DNA from: Trichinella spiralis
Lineage: Eukaryota; Nematoda; Enoplea; Trichinellida; Trichinellidae
DNA length: 64,000 nt
Assembly: GCA_000181795.3 (NCBI GenBank)
Contig: CM012955.1
Coordinates: 9,446,056 to 9,510,055, forward strand
Direction of reading: 5' to 3'
Below the pieces are notes generated by a model, which made no database searches, was not told the DNA's origin, and saw nothing but the letters and a program-made list of their open reading frames with translations. Below, one piece after another: positions 54,801 through 64,000 of the stretch (the stretch's first letter is position 1; every line of letters starts with the position of its first letter). The translations under genes and the position numbers were made by a program.

Positions 54801-57356
54801 ATAATTATTCAACACAACTATAAGCTAGCATTATTGGTTTGTAAATTTCGTTAACAATGCTTGTTTGCATTCAATTTGCTTGACTCACTTAAGAGATGGC
54901 AAATAAAATCGCCTACGCCTTGCTCTGTATCCTGTTACAGAAAAATGCTGCCCGCAAGTGTGACTTTGACAAAAATAATCAGTAAGCTAAACGAAAATGA
55001 ACAAGAACAAGAAGAATCAATCTATCCCTATATTTTTGTCCTGTTTTTTATAATTTTATTAAACCTCTTCAGGCGACTAGTGTAATAATTGAACCAAGCA
55101 CATATATTTTGTCCTTGGTGTGAAAAGTTGGTCATCAAATGACTCATACTGCCTGCCTATTCGGAGTGTAAATTGCGCTCGCTATGCAATGTCAACTTTT
55201 GAAAACCTTTCTCTAATTTCCAAAATCAAACGCTCACTTTCCCTACTTCTCAATTTTCATTTCATTTCAACTATCGTGCAAAACTGTTTCTGGTGCAAAG
55301 TTACATACATACATACATACTAATATTGATTTCATTTTGCGTCTATTCTACTCACTTTACCTCTTCACATTGCAAATCACATACATATATATATATAAGA
55401 AAAAACATCGATATACAGATTATTATACACAGATATAATTAACATTATTCAACAATGCAATGTTTCATCGAAATTAGACAAATAAAACCCATACTACAAA
55501 TTAAATGAAAGCGTTAAATATATTCATTCAACAGCACTTACCAGTTGCAAACGTTGCAAATGTTTGTCCGTTTTCATGTGCAGAGTAAAATTAGCCTTTA
55601 AATGGGTTTTGTAACGACACAAATTGCATAGATAATTGCCAGATACAAATGATACATCTGATTCGTTTGGATGCCCTCGATCTGAGAAAGCATGTTTGGC
55701 CATTTCTTCCACTGTATCACAGGTGAAGTCCAAACAAATGCAGCATTGAAAATGATGCATTGTCTCAGAAATTTCGAACCAAGTCTGCACATCCGACTGA
55801 CCCGACTCAGTCGAACAACGTTGATCGAATCCACCGTACAAAAAGTTCATTTCCAACGGTCCACCTAGCATAGATGGCATGCAACCGGCAATACTGTCGT
55901 CTGTTTTTATCATCCCGTTTGATTGATCTCGTCGAACAGATCCGGCATTTTGGGCGTGTTTTTCGCTTGTCATGTGTATTTTCAAATTGCGAGCAATATA
56001 CGTTTCATAATTGCACGGCTCACATCTGAATGTCAACGATTTTGTCGCTGAACTGTTGTTGTTCACTGGCACCAGTTGGCCTAAAACATTATAAATCACA
56101 AAATGGCATTTCAATTTATTCTTTTTTCATTTCTTGTTCTTTTTGATTTCAATTAACAAGAACTGTTATTCATCAATTAGCCTTTAAAATTATTTTTGAC
56201 TTTCTGTTTAAATATAAAATAAAAATAAAGCTTCACCAGTTGAATGTTGCTGGTCATTGGTGAGAGCTTTGGTCATGGCCAAGTGTTGCTGACTAGTAGC
56301 AGTTGCAGATGCAGCATCGCCAACAAACCCGGCGTGTTGTAGTTCTTGCATATTGTTCAGATGCTTATCCGACTGCATGTGAATTGCCAAGTTTCCTTTG
56401 GTAGTTGTCGAATAGTGGCAAATGTCACAACGATACGGCTTGTATCCGCATATGTAATTTTCACCCCGAGCTAACCTCGGATGCGGATGATTACTGAGAC
56501 AATAAACGCAACTGACGTCACCTTGCGCATGTTTTTCTTTCATGTGGATTTCCAACGTTTCTTGGTACTTGTAATGCCAATTACACTTGGGACATTTCAA
56601 AGTTTTGCTCGAATTTCTCGACTGAGGTGTCAAAGGTGCGGTTGGCATGGCTAAGCCAGAAAATCCTGGACCAGTTGCCGAAACTGTAGTTTTACCATTC
56701 GATAATTCATCGCTTGTTTCTTCGGCTGATGTCGTCTCAGTAATTGCCGGTGCAGACTGTTGTTGCTGTTGCTGTTGTTTGTCGCTTTCTTCTAAAGTCG
56801 ACAGCAAAATTGCACGGATGGGTGATCCACAGTTTTCAGCATTATTCACTGGCTGAGTTGTGTAAAAACGACCGGCAAATGTGTGCGCCTTTCGGCAGTG
56901 GTCTAGAAAGCGATCCACGGCAACGAAACGTAATTTGCAAACAAGGCAAAGCAAATGGCCAGGTGTTGAAGAAGAAGAAGAAGAAGAAGAAGAAGAAAGA
57001 TCATCAGCAGTGGACTCGTACGGTGTTAACTTGTAAAACCCCCTTTGCCCGTCTGTGCTAAGATGATGCAAAAATGTCAAATCACCATGCTGTTCGTTGA
57101 CGAGAGTTTCACCAGAGCCAAGAAGTTCGTCGAAACGGCATTTGATATCCCTGTCGACTGCATTCGATTCATGCTCAACTAAATAAGCTGCACATCCATC
57201 AGTGCTGTAAGCGATGTGACAGAAAACAGACGAAGGCTCGTCGCAGGTTGCTAGCACCCAACCAGCGGCACTAGCCTCCATTGCCGGCAATGAATCGTAA
57301 CCACCAGTAGTACAGACAACGGGCCGTTTTTCAACCGGCGCTTGCAGAGGTAGCAT
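27741..57356 (-). CDS. zfh-2: ZFHX3/ZFHX4-type zinc-finger homeobox transcription factor (whole gene)
   Basis: This is a nuclear DNA-binding regulator of the ATBF1/ZFHX family, which in animals controls neuronal and muscle differentiation. I joined ten exons: 57356-56237, 56080-55542, 50970-50861, 50368-50157, 48230-48045, 36146-35940, 34795-34647, 33422-31193, 31136-27943 and 27800-27741. Every junction is GT-AG with matching phase. The sum is 8007 nt, giving 2668 residues plus a stop. There are about 19 C2H2 fingers and four homeodomains (about 1646-1705, 1967-2026, 2105-2170 and 2300-2359). Near-identity with the family is clear in [52 protein letters not shown] and [11 protein letters not shown]. 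Vertebrate ZFHX3 is longer (about 3700 residues). The ATG at 57356 follows a TTTTTTAG acceptor directly, so an upstream, probably non-coding, exon is expected. Introns range from 56 nt to 11.9 kb, and the exons are much richer in GC than the introns. Confidence 0.95.
27943..31136 (-). CDS. zfh-2: zfh exon 9: all four homeodomains and fingers 15-18
   Basis: Residues 1585-2649. Homeodomain 1 (30954-30775) is nearly identical to the family through SPSEEQ and [17 protein letters not shown]. Homeodomain 2 (about 29990-29810) ends in [15 protein letters not shown]. Homeodomain 3 (about 29580-29395) is degenerate: [10 protein letters not shown] instead of WFQNxR, and a longer first loop. Homeodomain 4 (about 28992-28813) has [11 protein letters not shown] and [16 protein letters not shown]2H2 fingers lie at about 29755-29675, 29362-29285, 28770-28685 and 28103-28025. 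Gln/His runs precede homeodomain 2 and a longer Gln run follows homeodomain 4. The last cysteine pair (2639, 2642) belongs to a finger completed in exon 10. Donor GTTCGT. Confidence 0.93.
31137..31192 (-). other. Inferred 56-nt intron 8 of the zfh gene
   Basis: Reading through gives a glutamine run and then a stop just inside the homeodomain sequence. Removing this GTACTC-to-CCCAG segment changes the frame by exactly the needed amount and leads via a Thr/Ala-rich stretch into [13 protein letters not shown]. The length equals that of other short introns here (54 nt in the kinase). The donor is not ideal (CCA before GTACTC), so a sequencing error in the CAG/CAA run remains an alternative. Confidence 0.6.
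31193..33422 (-). CDS. zfh-2: zfh exon 8: end of finger 9, fingers 10-14, acidic region
   Basis: Residues 842-1584. After [16 protein letters not shown] come finger 10 (about 909-933), a long Asp/Glu run (about 980-1080), then finger 11 ([10 protein letters not shown]), finger 12 ([20 protein letters not shown], typical of ZFHX) and finger 13 (FRCNVC). The family motif [17 protein letters not shown] (about 1319) and finger 14 ([17 protein letters not shown]) follow. Acceptor TTTCCCGCAG. The 3' border is inferred: the next homeodomain is in another frame, and a 56-nt GT-AG segment (31192-31137) restores it. Confidence 0.88.
34647..34795 (-). CDS. zfh-2: zfh exon 7: most of finger 9
   Basis: Residues 792-841. 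It carries [20 protein letters not shown], the two cysteines (821, 824) and the first histidine (838) of finger 9. The last histidine comes from the next exon (IHNVTSEG). The block matches the family's CPLC finger followed by HSV/HNV and a RLL motif. Acceptor GCTGCAG, donor GTAAGT, phase 0 out. Confidence 0.9.
35940..36146 (-). CDS. zfh-2: zfh exon 6: linker segment
   Basis: Residues 723-791. It is a low-homology, Glu/Thr/Asn-rich linker ending in CSFSAC. In ZFHX3 an extra C2H2 finger lies at about this place; here only scattered cysteines remain. Acceptor TTTTCCAG, donor GTAGGT, phase 1 on both sides, so exon skipping would keep the frame (207 nt). Confidence 0.85.
36205..36305. repeat. (GTAT)n and (ATG)n microsatellite pair
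   Basis: GTAT units at 36205-36236 and nine ATG units at 36279-36305, close upstream of zfh exon 6 in the direction of transcription. Confidence 0.9.
37931..37982. repeat. (ATAC)n tetranucleotide repeat
   Basis: About a dozen ATAC-type units with one variant, inside zfh intron 5. Confidence 0.95.
38535..38918 (+). CDS. Doubtful open frame nested antisense in zfh intron 5
   Basis: This is a 127-residue frame with a charged, helix-forming middle ([20 protein letters not shown], then [14 protein letters not shown]). It lies on the strand opposite the zfh gene. I recognise no family. It has no clear start context, splice partner or polyadenylation signal. It could be an exon of a nested gene, but chance is at least as likely. 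Confidence 0.18.
   Translation: MKCGENFARGQRWSTDKQKRKKRLHKLCCSIGKLCVQLAEMRARFDRELLQYAKADSERWQSIENTLRSVRWSQKCKIEIERSIHRWMIKTLTCHNYIHQIILLDELTNNSLPPISVSRLFSLKCLE
41477..41530. repeat. (CA)n microsatellite
   Basis: A long CA run with two GCA interruptions, inside zfh intron 5. Confidence 0.95.
48045..48230 (-). CDS. zfh-2: zfh exon 5: histidine half of finger 8
   Basis: Residues 661-722. The first codons give AHLLSLNH, supplying His662 and His668 for finger 8. The rest is an acidic, unstructured linker. Acceptor TTTTAG, donor GTAAGA, phase 1 out into an 11.9-kb intron. Confidence 0.88.
48291..48413. repeat. (AT)n array with regularly spaced AAGC and GTT interruptions
   Basis: TA dinucleotide runs are broken by AAGC three times and by GTT or AAC, forming overlapping dyads over about 120 bases. 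It lies immediately upstream of zfh exon 5 on the minus strand, in intron 4. Confidence 0.9.
48860..48892. repeat. (GT)n microsatellite
   Basis: Sixteen consecutive TG units in zfh intron 4. Confidence 0.95.
49627..49697. repeat. Purine-rich GA/AGAC repeat tract
   Basis: AGAG and CAGACAGG-type units with almost no pyrimidines other than C, in zfh intron 4. Confidence 0.85.
50157..50368 (-). CDS. zfh-2: zfh exon 4: second half of finger 7 and first half of finger 8
   Basis: Residues 590-660. It starts with [13 protein letters not shown], which completes finger 7, and ends in YCVLC (646, 649), the cysteine half of finger 8. Acceptor TTTAATAG, donor GTAAGA, phase 1 out. Confidence 0.9.
50861..50970 (-). 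CDS. zfh-2: zfh exon 3: first half of finger 7
   Basis: Residues 554-589. It holds the KEWRLQF stretch and the two cysteines (581, 584) of finger 7, whose histidines (597, 603) lie in the next exon. Phase 0 in and phase 2 out, with donor GTAAGC. Confidence 0.9.
55542..56080 (-). CDS. zfh-2: zfh exon 2: fingers 4-6
   Basis: Residues 374-553. Finger 4 (393-415, with [19 protein letters not shown]), finger 5 (486-510, QCCICLDF) and finger 6 (525-547, [14 protein letters not shown]) match the consecutive fingers of ZFHX3 in order. The acceptor is ATGTTTTAG and the donor GTAAGT. The exon leaves in phase 0 and joins the exon at 50970, restoring the family segment after QLVxHI. Confidence 0.93.
56237..57356 (-). 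CDS. zfh-2: zfh exon 1 of those recognised: start codon and fingers 1-3
   Basis: Residues 1-373. A serine run (about 121-130) and a glutamine run (194-200) flank the first C2H2 finger (137-158, CLVC to H-x5-H type). Finger 2 (255-276) and finger 3 (310-332) enclose a conserved linker with [13 protein letters not shown] and CGYKPYRC. This is the hallmark block of ZFHX3/4 and the best single proof of family. The exon ends in phase 1 with donor GTGAAG. The upstream acceptor is at the first base of the ATG. Confidence 0.93.
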
Positions 57357-60300
57357 CTAAAAAATGGACAAAAAGTTCAAAGCTATATATATACATATAT
57401 ACATACATATATAAATATAATAACAAATTAGAAAATAAACGCGAAAAAGCACGATTGTGCAACAACTTTGCCAGTGTGACGTGTCGGCGGCGATTAGCGC
57501 GACGACAAACAAAGGAGTTTCAAAAGTTGAAGATCGAGTCACTTGGGCAAACAAAGCAAGGAACATGACAGCTTTTGCTTATTGCATTATTCACCCAATA
57601 TAGATAATTTGAACAAACGGAAAAGGAAAAGCTTGAGAGTTGTCAGTGATTCGAGAAAAATAGAGAGGGAAGAAGAGAGGGAGAGAGGAAAAGGTTGAGA
57701 GAGATAATGTATAAATTATATCAAAAATTATCAGCTCAGGTGAACAATACAATTTCAACAGGCGTGCAAATACAAGTGTAAAAATGATGCGAGTTTGCAA
57801 ATCTGATCAGTAATAATAACGGCGTCATTTCAGTATCAAAATGCGCCCAAACTTTGTGCACAAATGAGAGAGAGTAGGTGAGAGAGAGAGAAAGAGAAAA
57901 AAAAGTCCAATAATTTGCAAGTGAAGAGGTGTTGAAAAGGCGGAGCAGCGCCGACCTGCAAGCAACACCTGCTGTAACAATTAATTGCAACTTTGAAAAA
58001 CGTTGTTTTTCCGGTTGATCTAGACAAGAACTTTGGTGACTGAAAAGTGCAATGCTAACTAAGTAGAACGCAAACCAGCTCGCAGCGCACTTTGCCAACT
58101 GAAACTGGACAAAAACCGCAAACTTAGCTATAAGCTTCAATAACGGCAAAACAATATGCTAAAATAAAAAAGTAAAAAAACCAAGTGAGTGGAACGTCAA
58201 CGAGATGCGCATGCTCGCACGTCTCGATAAATAGCAGCAATCGGACAATCTGTATCAACTGAAATTCACAATGTATAACAAATGTATCAATTTATCAACC
58301 AATAGACAAACTACAAGTATGAAAAAACTTCAACAGCTGGCCAATAAGAAGAGATAAGAAGTGCTTGAATGTTGAGCAATGTTGAAACAGTTTCAAAATT
58401 GATACACTGGCAAGGTTGGCAAAATTTCCATCTACTTATTGTAACGGACAAGTGATAAAATAGTTCAACTTTGAGAAATTTTTAAATATTCAAATGTGTA
58501 TTCATCACGCGGAAAGGAACAGGCAAATGAGCAAATATAATTAAAATTACCAAATAATGCTATTGTGCGGAGAATTTTGTAAAGGCGACAAGAGCAAACA
58601 GATGACGCAGAAAAGTGACCCATAAAAAGCAACTCAAAGTATATTCAAAGATTGCCTGCTGACATTAAGACAACTGATACAAAACCAATGACGCTTTTTA
58701 TTTACTAGAAAATAAAGCAACTTGAACAAAGATGTTAGTACTTTATAGAAACGTTACACATTGCAAAACCACTCAACTGTCGTATCTAATTGATCAAAGA
58801 AAGAAGAAAAAAAAGTATGCTTACACTTTTTCATGCAGATGTTATTTTTTTAGATTTGCAAATCAAAGCTGAAATATACATTTATAAATGTGGCATTTTA
58901 ATTTTAAAATAGTTCCATTAGCATAATTAAACTGACAGACGCGAAACTGTTTTATAAAAAAAAAGCAACAAAGCTTTCAACTATATCTAAAAGAAACAGC
59001 GAACAGTAATCATATCATTCATCATCGATCATCAAAAGTAAAAATCACACTCACTGTATATGGTGAGTTTAACTAACTGTGCTTAAATTTACACTACATT
59101 GAAACAAAACTTAAAACCAGGTTTGCAAACGCACCAAGATTGGGTAGATGCTTTTTCTTTACATTTGTAAAGATCACAAGGGAAGAAAAACAGCTTAAAA
59201 AGAGATTTCACTTACAGATAAAATTATACAACAATTTTGCTATAGAAACAAACAAATCGATAGAAGTTGCCAAAGTATCATTATCACATGCTGCTGAGAT
59301 TATGATCTAACTATTGGTATTATTATTATCATTATTTTGCATAAATCTTGAATTTATAAGTAATGTCAATAATGATATGTTGGTTAGATGATTAATAATT
59401 ATAAAAGAAACGTCAAAGCTAACGGATTTGAATTTGAATACGTTGAAAATGAAAATACTCATATGTTAAGCTGATGGTTTATAATAATAATTTGTTTTTG
59501 ATATATTGTTACAAGAATAAATATGATGGTTTATTAAATAAAAAAGTACGGCAAGGTTACATTTATTTCTTCTACCAAAGCAAAAAAAAGTGGAGAAAAT
59601 TTTTAAATGTTTCACAAACACTGCTTTCACAGTTTATGAGCCAGAGCAGAGGAGAAAGATTGCTCTGACGAAACAAACGGTCGAATGAAAACGCTTTCCA
59701 ACCCTGGTTTTGGTGTAATTTTGAAAATTTTTCCAATCAAGCGTAACAGATTAACACAACCACGTCACAACGTGTTACGACGCACAATGAATAGGGACAT
59801 ACATGTATTTGTGACACCGCCGAACAAGCCTAGCCATGTAGTGGAAAAATGAAAAGAATTCCTACCATTGATTGCCCTTCAATAATGCAGCAATAAAAAA
59901 AATAAATAAACTCAAAACCAACAATAATTCATTTTTTGGCAGATATTAATTTCAGACAATTTTGGAAACATATTTACATTTGATTTGAGACAAAGAAAAA
60001 AGAATACAGATAAAAATATAGAAAACAAAATAAGCATCAACTTGGTTTTGCTGAAATACATACATTGGACAGACATTGAGAAGTTTTTTTTTTTGAAAAT
60101 CGATCAGTGGAGCAAAAATTTCGCAAAGCGTTCACGTTTGCCGTCATTGAACCAGCAGTTCAGATCACCAAGCGTTTCGATGGTCTTTTTTAAAATAAGG
60201 CGCTAGACTTCACTTTATGTTTGTTTAACGATTTTCAACTGTTCAGTAATAAATTTTTAAAACGTAAGAAGCCGTAAGGCGTCAAAAGGAAAAAAATTGA

Positions 60301-62779
60301 TTATTTGATTTTTTCATCGTTAACTTTATTTCTGTTTTCAAATTGATGAGATCGCGTTTGCGTTTCAACGCTAAACAACATCTGAAAACAATCCTGTACT
60401 ACTTGGACATTTCGAAAGCTCCTGAATTACCATACCATACCATATATTCAGAGAATTATTATACAAACTGCGAAACAATTACATTTCAACCTCAGCATCT
60501 ACTGAAAACAGTGGACTTGTTATTTGTTAAATCATGCTTAACAATAATCATAATTATAAATTTTATAAAATAAAACGAAAATTACAACTCAACAAAAAGT
60601 CAACTTCAAAATACCTGACGAAAAAGTATGTACCTGACGATTGTAGAAAGCTGAAAATTGAACAATCGCAGTGCAATTTGTTACAAACATAGCAATAACA
60701 AAACAACGATACTAAGCCGTAAATACCACCATAAAGCAAGCATTATTTCTTGCCTTTTTACAAGGCTACGTAAACAGAACCATAGATTAGAATAAATTCA
60801 ATACCAATTTAAAATATAACGCATTTATCCTTTTATGCGACAGTATGAAATCAACAAATTACTAATGAAACTATTTAAATACGCTCTTCATCATCTGTAC
60901 ATGTTGTTAAATTTGCAACTGAATATTATTACTGCATTTCAACTGTTCAATAAATTGACAATTTTTCAACTTTATTTTCTTTTCATGTATCAATTTTCAA
61001 ATTTCATTTCCAAAGTCAATTATGAAAGCAAAAATGACTTCTGTAAATGGGTTCAAAATATAAGCATCAGATATAATTTTTAGAAAATTATCTTTTTTCA
61101 AATCAAATCAAATCAAATCAAATCAATTTAAATTTTTTCTTTAGTTTCTTACACAACCTCGACGAAATTATTCACATCTATGGAAAAAAAAGCACAACAC
61201 ATGGCCAGCGTGAAAGAAATCAGCATTTTTATATTCCATTGCAGTTTCAGTAAAAATTGTTCGGAAAAAAATTATTGCAACAAAAATGTTACACGTGATC
61301 TAGGCGCGCATTATCTATCATACAGTACGCGAAAGATTTTTCTCACTGCTACATGTGAGCTGCTGAGTCATCGCTGTTGCAATACAACACATCAATTTGT
61401 CACAGCTCAACATGTTTTTTCTGCTCAAAACGATTAACACAACTAATTTAATTGCTGAAATTAAATAATGCTTCTAGTAGAAACTGCCAGAAGAAAAACT
61501 GTATAATAGCACAGGTTCAAGCGCTGTTTAGAAGAAAGCAAAACTGCCAAATAACAACAAATTTCGAAAAGCACTGATTGTACTTTCATATATTTGCAAA
61601 TCTATATATCATCGTAACACTGCTTTCAGGCTACAAGTTCAGGTTCAATTGCTTACAAACAATTAAAAACATTATCAGCAATAATAAATAAAACAAAAAC
61701 AATTAATACTTTGAACATACTGTATGATCCGGACTGACACTCAATATTGGATTTATTATGTTCTTCTGTCATTTAAATTGCTGCTTCCTCTTTTTCATTA
61801 AAAATATCTTTTCGAAGTTCCATTATGAAAAGAATAATAAATTTACATAAATGTCTTCGAAATAGAACTAAACAAACAAACACCAAATTAAAATAGCCAT
61901 ATATATATATCTCTCTCTCTGTCTACCTAGCATCACTTCAGCTACTATTTATGCAAATTGAAAACACTTGTATTTTGACCTCATTTGAAAAATAAATTAT
62001 ATTTTAACAATGCAAGCACAGTTGAAATGAATAATTAAAAAGACAATTAAATATACACAGTTAAATGAAAAATATACAGTAATTAAACCTGCCTATTTAT
62101 TAATAATCAAGTAAGTAATCATAGAAAAAATATATTGTTAAAAATTGAAAAAAAACAATATATTATTTACAATATTGAAACGCTTTTCATAACTGTAGAA
62201 AGTTGGTGCCATTTTTGGGCGAACTTTAAAAAACATATCAAGTTCAATTGCAAATTGCAACGCAAGTTAATAATGGGTGGCAAATGATAATTGGAAAAAA
62301 ATGATATTTGACTTGAAAAGTCCAGTTAATTATGCAAAAGCGTATATTGTTCTTATGCAATTGAAAAACGTCAACAAAGAATCATGCTATGACGAAATGA
62401 AATCAGTTCGATTACCACGGGAAAAGGAGGAGCTTGATTAGGAAATGCAGGATGATATAACCGATGACTACTGACTGATTCGCATCATTGGGCTATTGGT
62501 TTTTCTTTTTGGATTTGTTTGTTTGTTGCAACAAAAAAGAAAATATTCCATTTCAACAATTCTGCAGAATACGTGTGAAATATGCTTAACTGGATCTGTA
62601 TGTAAAGTAGAAGAAAATGTCGAAATGAGAAATCGAAGCAACATAAAAACTGAGAAGCCGTTGATCCAGCAAAGCATCAATGTTGAGGGCGTTCGGTTGT
62701 CGAAGAAGCAAAATAACACACACACACACACACACACAGAGCAAGTAGAAAGAGAGAACATTGTAGCTGACGAAAGCTG
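57357..62779. other. Upstream region or 5' intron of the zfh gene
   Basis: AT-rich sequence in which I find no coding exon. It begins (on the minus strand side) at the acceptor before the zfh ATG, so at least part of it should be a 5' intron. Microsatellites are present, for instance AATC-type units near 61102-61125 and (CA)n at 62718-62739. Confidence 0.5.
62718..62739. repeat. (CA)n microsatellite
   Basis: Ten CA units. Confidence 0.9.
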
Positions 62780-63070
62780 AGCGGCTCTAATTGCCTGGCG
62801 CTAAATCGTCGGGCAATAATTATGTAATTGGATAAAACGGAAAGCGAGAGTCTCCGGCCTGGCTGTGTTGTGGTGCGCTGTCATTAGTGAATGTATAATT
62901 CGGTCGATGACGCTTAGCGAACTGCTGGGTCATTAGAAAGTTTTGATTAATAATTAAAATTATCAAATTACGGAATATAATTTCACCACTGGCCGTCAAC
63001 GACGACCGCTTAGCGCCAGCATCCCGGCGCACCATGTGGCGCGTGGCCATGGCCGCCTGGTGGAAGTTGA
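62780..63070. promoter_or_regulatory. GC-richer block with repeated TTAGCG motifs, possible regulatory element
   Basis: In otherwise AT-rich flanks this block is clearly richer in GC. It contains GGCGCTAA near 62797, GCTTAGCG near 62911 and CTTAGCGCC near 63010, the first being the reverse complement of the last. It also has a hairpin with an 11-bp stem and 6-base loop at 62790-62817, and AT-rich homeobox-like cores (ATTAATAATTA) between. No long frame with homology is present; a short minus-strand frame from 63050 (MATRHMVRRDAGAKRSS) could be a first exon. Position upstream of the zfh gene suggests a promoter or enhancer, but this is inference. Confidence 0.3.
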
Positions 63071-64000
63071 ATAAGAATTGAATCGGTGAAATTTTTGAAT
63101 GCGTTCCTAATTACAAACTGAAGAAGAAGAAGAAGAACCAACCGCGGCAGCAACAACGGACGACGCATCAACACGAAGCGAAATCAGCAATAAACTATTC
63201 ACAAAATACAAATGCCAATATCGTCCGGAAAAGACAGAAATTAACAAAAAGCTGAAAAATCACCTTGGATTTCAAACAGATCTATCACTACCCACCCCCC
63301 CCTCCGGTTCAGTATAACACTAGCTTTGTATTCATTTACCATTCCATAGGACTGTTTATTTAATTTTTAATTATCATCAAAATTCAAAGAAAGATATCGA
63401 GGTTGAAGAGATAATTTCATCTGGCCCACTTTTTGCATTGCAGAATATGGCCGTGAAAAGTAAGTACCATCTTGGTAAAAAAATGACATCATCTGACCGG
63501 AGACCGCTTACCAAATTGAATACAACATGTAATTTTTGGATCTTTGAAAGAAGTTGAACAGGACAGTTATTGAAAGATAAAAGAAGATTAAACAAGATTT
63601 TAATGCGACATGTTTGTTAATGAAGATAAAAAGGATAAGCCGAAGATGACCGCTTGACCGCCTAAAGCTTGGAAAGAAAACGATGTGATGATTGATAGAA
63701 GGGGAATAGAATTTCAGACAAACAATAAACAGCAACACTGGCCTCAGCGCACTATGGGAAGATGATGTCCTGGTCTGACCTCGTCCAGCATGCGCATCTT
63801 AATTACCAGAACGCTATGCACAATGCATTGTAACGTGACCGAAAGACAAGTGCTGCATTCTAGCAAGCATTGTGCTGAACCTGCATGCAAACGCCTGCGC
63901 CCCAGAAAAATACCCTCATTACGGTCAATAATGTTAATCACAACAATAATTTGAAAGAAAAGAGTTTGACAAGTTGAAAACACGACAGATTTTTCAAACC
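63071..64000. other. Window end, no supported gene
   Basis: AT-rich sequence with a short (GAA)n run near 63121-63136 and a C-rich tract near 63294-63304. I see no gene. Confidence 0.5.

Noticed and set aside
63000-63050. First coding exon of zfh (MATRHMVRRDAGAKRSS)
   Set aside because: Its only plausible donor leaves phase 1, while the exon at 57356 needs phase 0, so the two cannot join directly without another exon.

Overview
This is a eukaryotic window: AT-rich, intron-containing and dense in microsatellites. No rRNA, tRNA, operon or CRISPR array was seen. The small introns (54 to 70 nt beside kilobase-sized ones) and the invertebrate-type homologues suggest a nematode, perhaps a clade I species such as a Trichinella relative. 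The species is inferred from general features, not proven.

Layout. (1) At 3439-7856 (+) lies a type IV (zeta/iota-like) diacylglycerol kinase in twelve recognisable exons. Its N-terminal exon(s) were not found, and it lacks the ankyrin repeats of the family. (2) At 8359-9470 (-), converging on it, is a three-exon gene for a predicted secreted protein of 215 residues with no recognised family. (3) At 12865-18036 (+) is a six-exon MPPED1/MPPED2 (239FB) family metallophosphoesterase whose metal-ligand residues are almost all replaced, so it is probably a pseudo-enzyme. (4) From 18037 to 27740 no gene is supported. This stretch holds a diverged tandem repeat with a period near 1.29 kb, an assembly gap of 160 N and scattered ambiguous bases. 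(5) At 27741-57356 (-) is one giant gene, a ZFHX3/ZFHX4 (ATBF1, zfh-2) zinc-finger homeobox transcription factor. I assembled it from ten exons. All splice phases agree and give a 2668-residue protein with about 19 C2H2 fingers and four homeodomains, the third degenerate. (6) From 57357 to 64000 lies upstream sequence of that gene, including an unusual GC-richer block near 62780-63070 that may be regulatory.

The genes do not form an obvious functional cluster. The kinase is a lipid-signalling enzyme, the MPPED-like protein probably a binding or regulatory protein, and the zinc-finger homeobox protein a nuclear developmental regulator. No clearly new multi-gene system was found. The strongest unusual signals are the dead metallophosphoesterase, the split and tandem structures in the zfh gene, a candidate poison exon in its second intron, and stop-free in-frame introns in the kinase.
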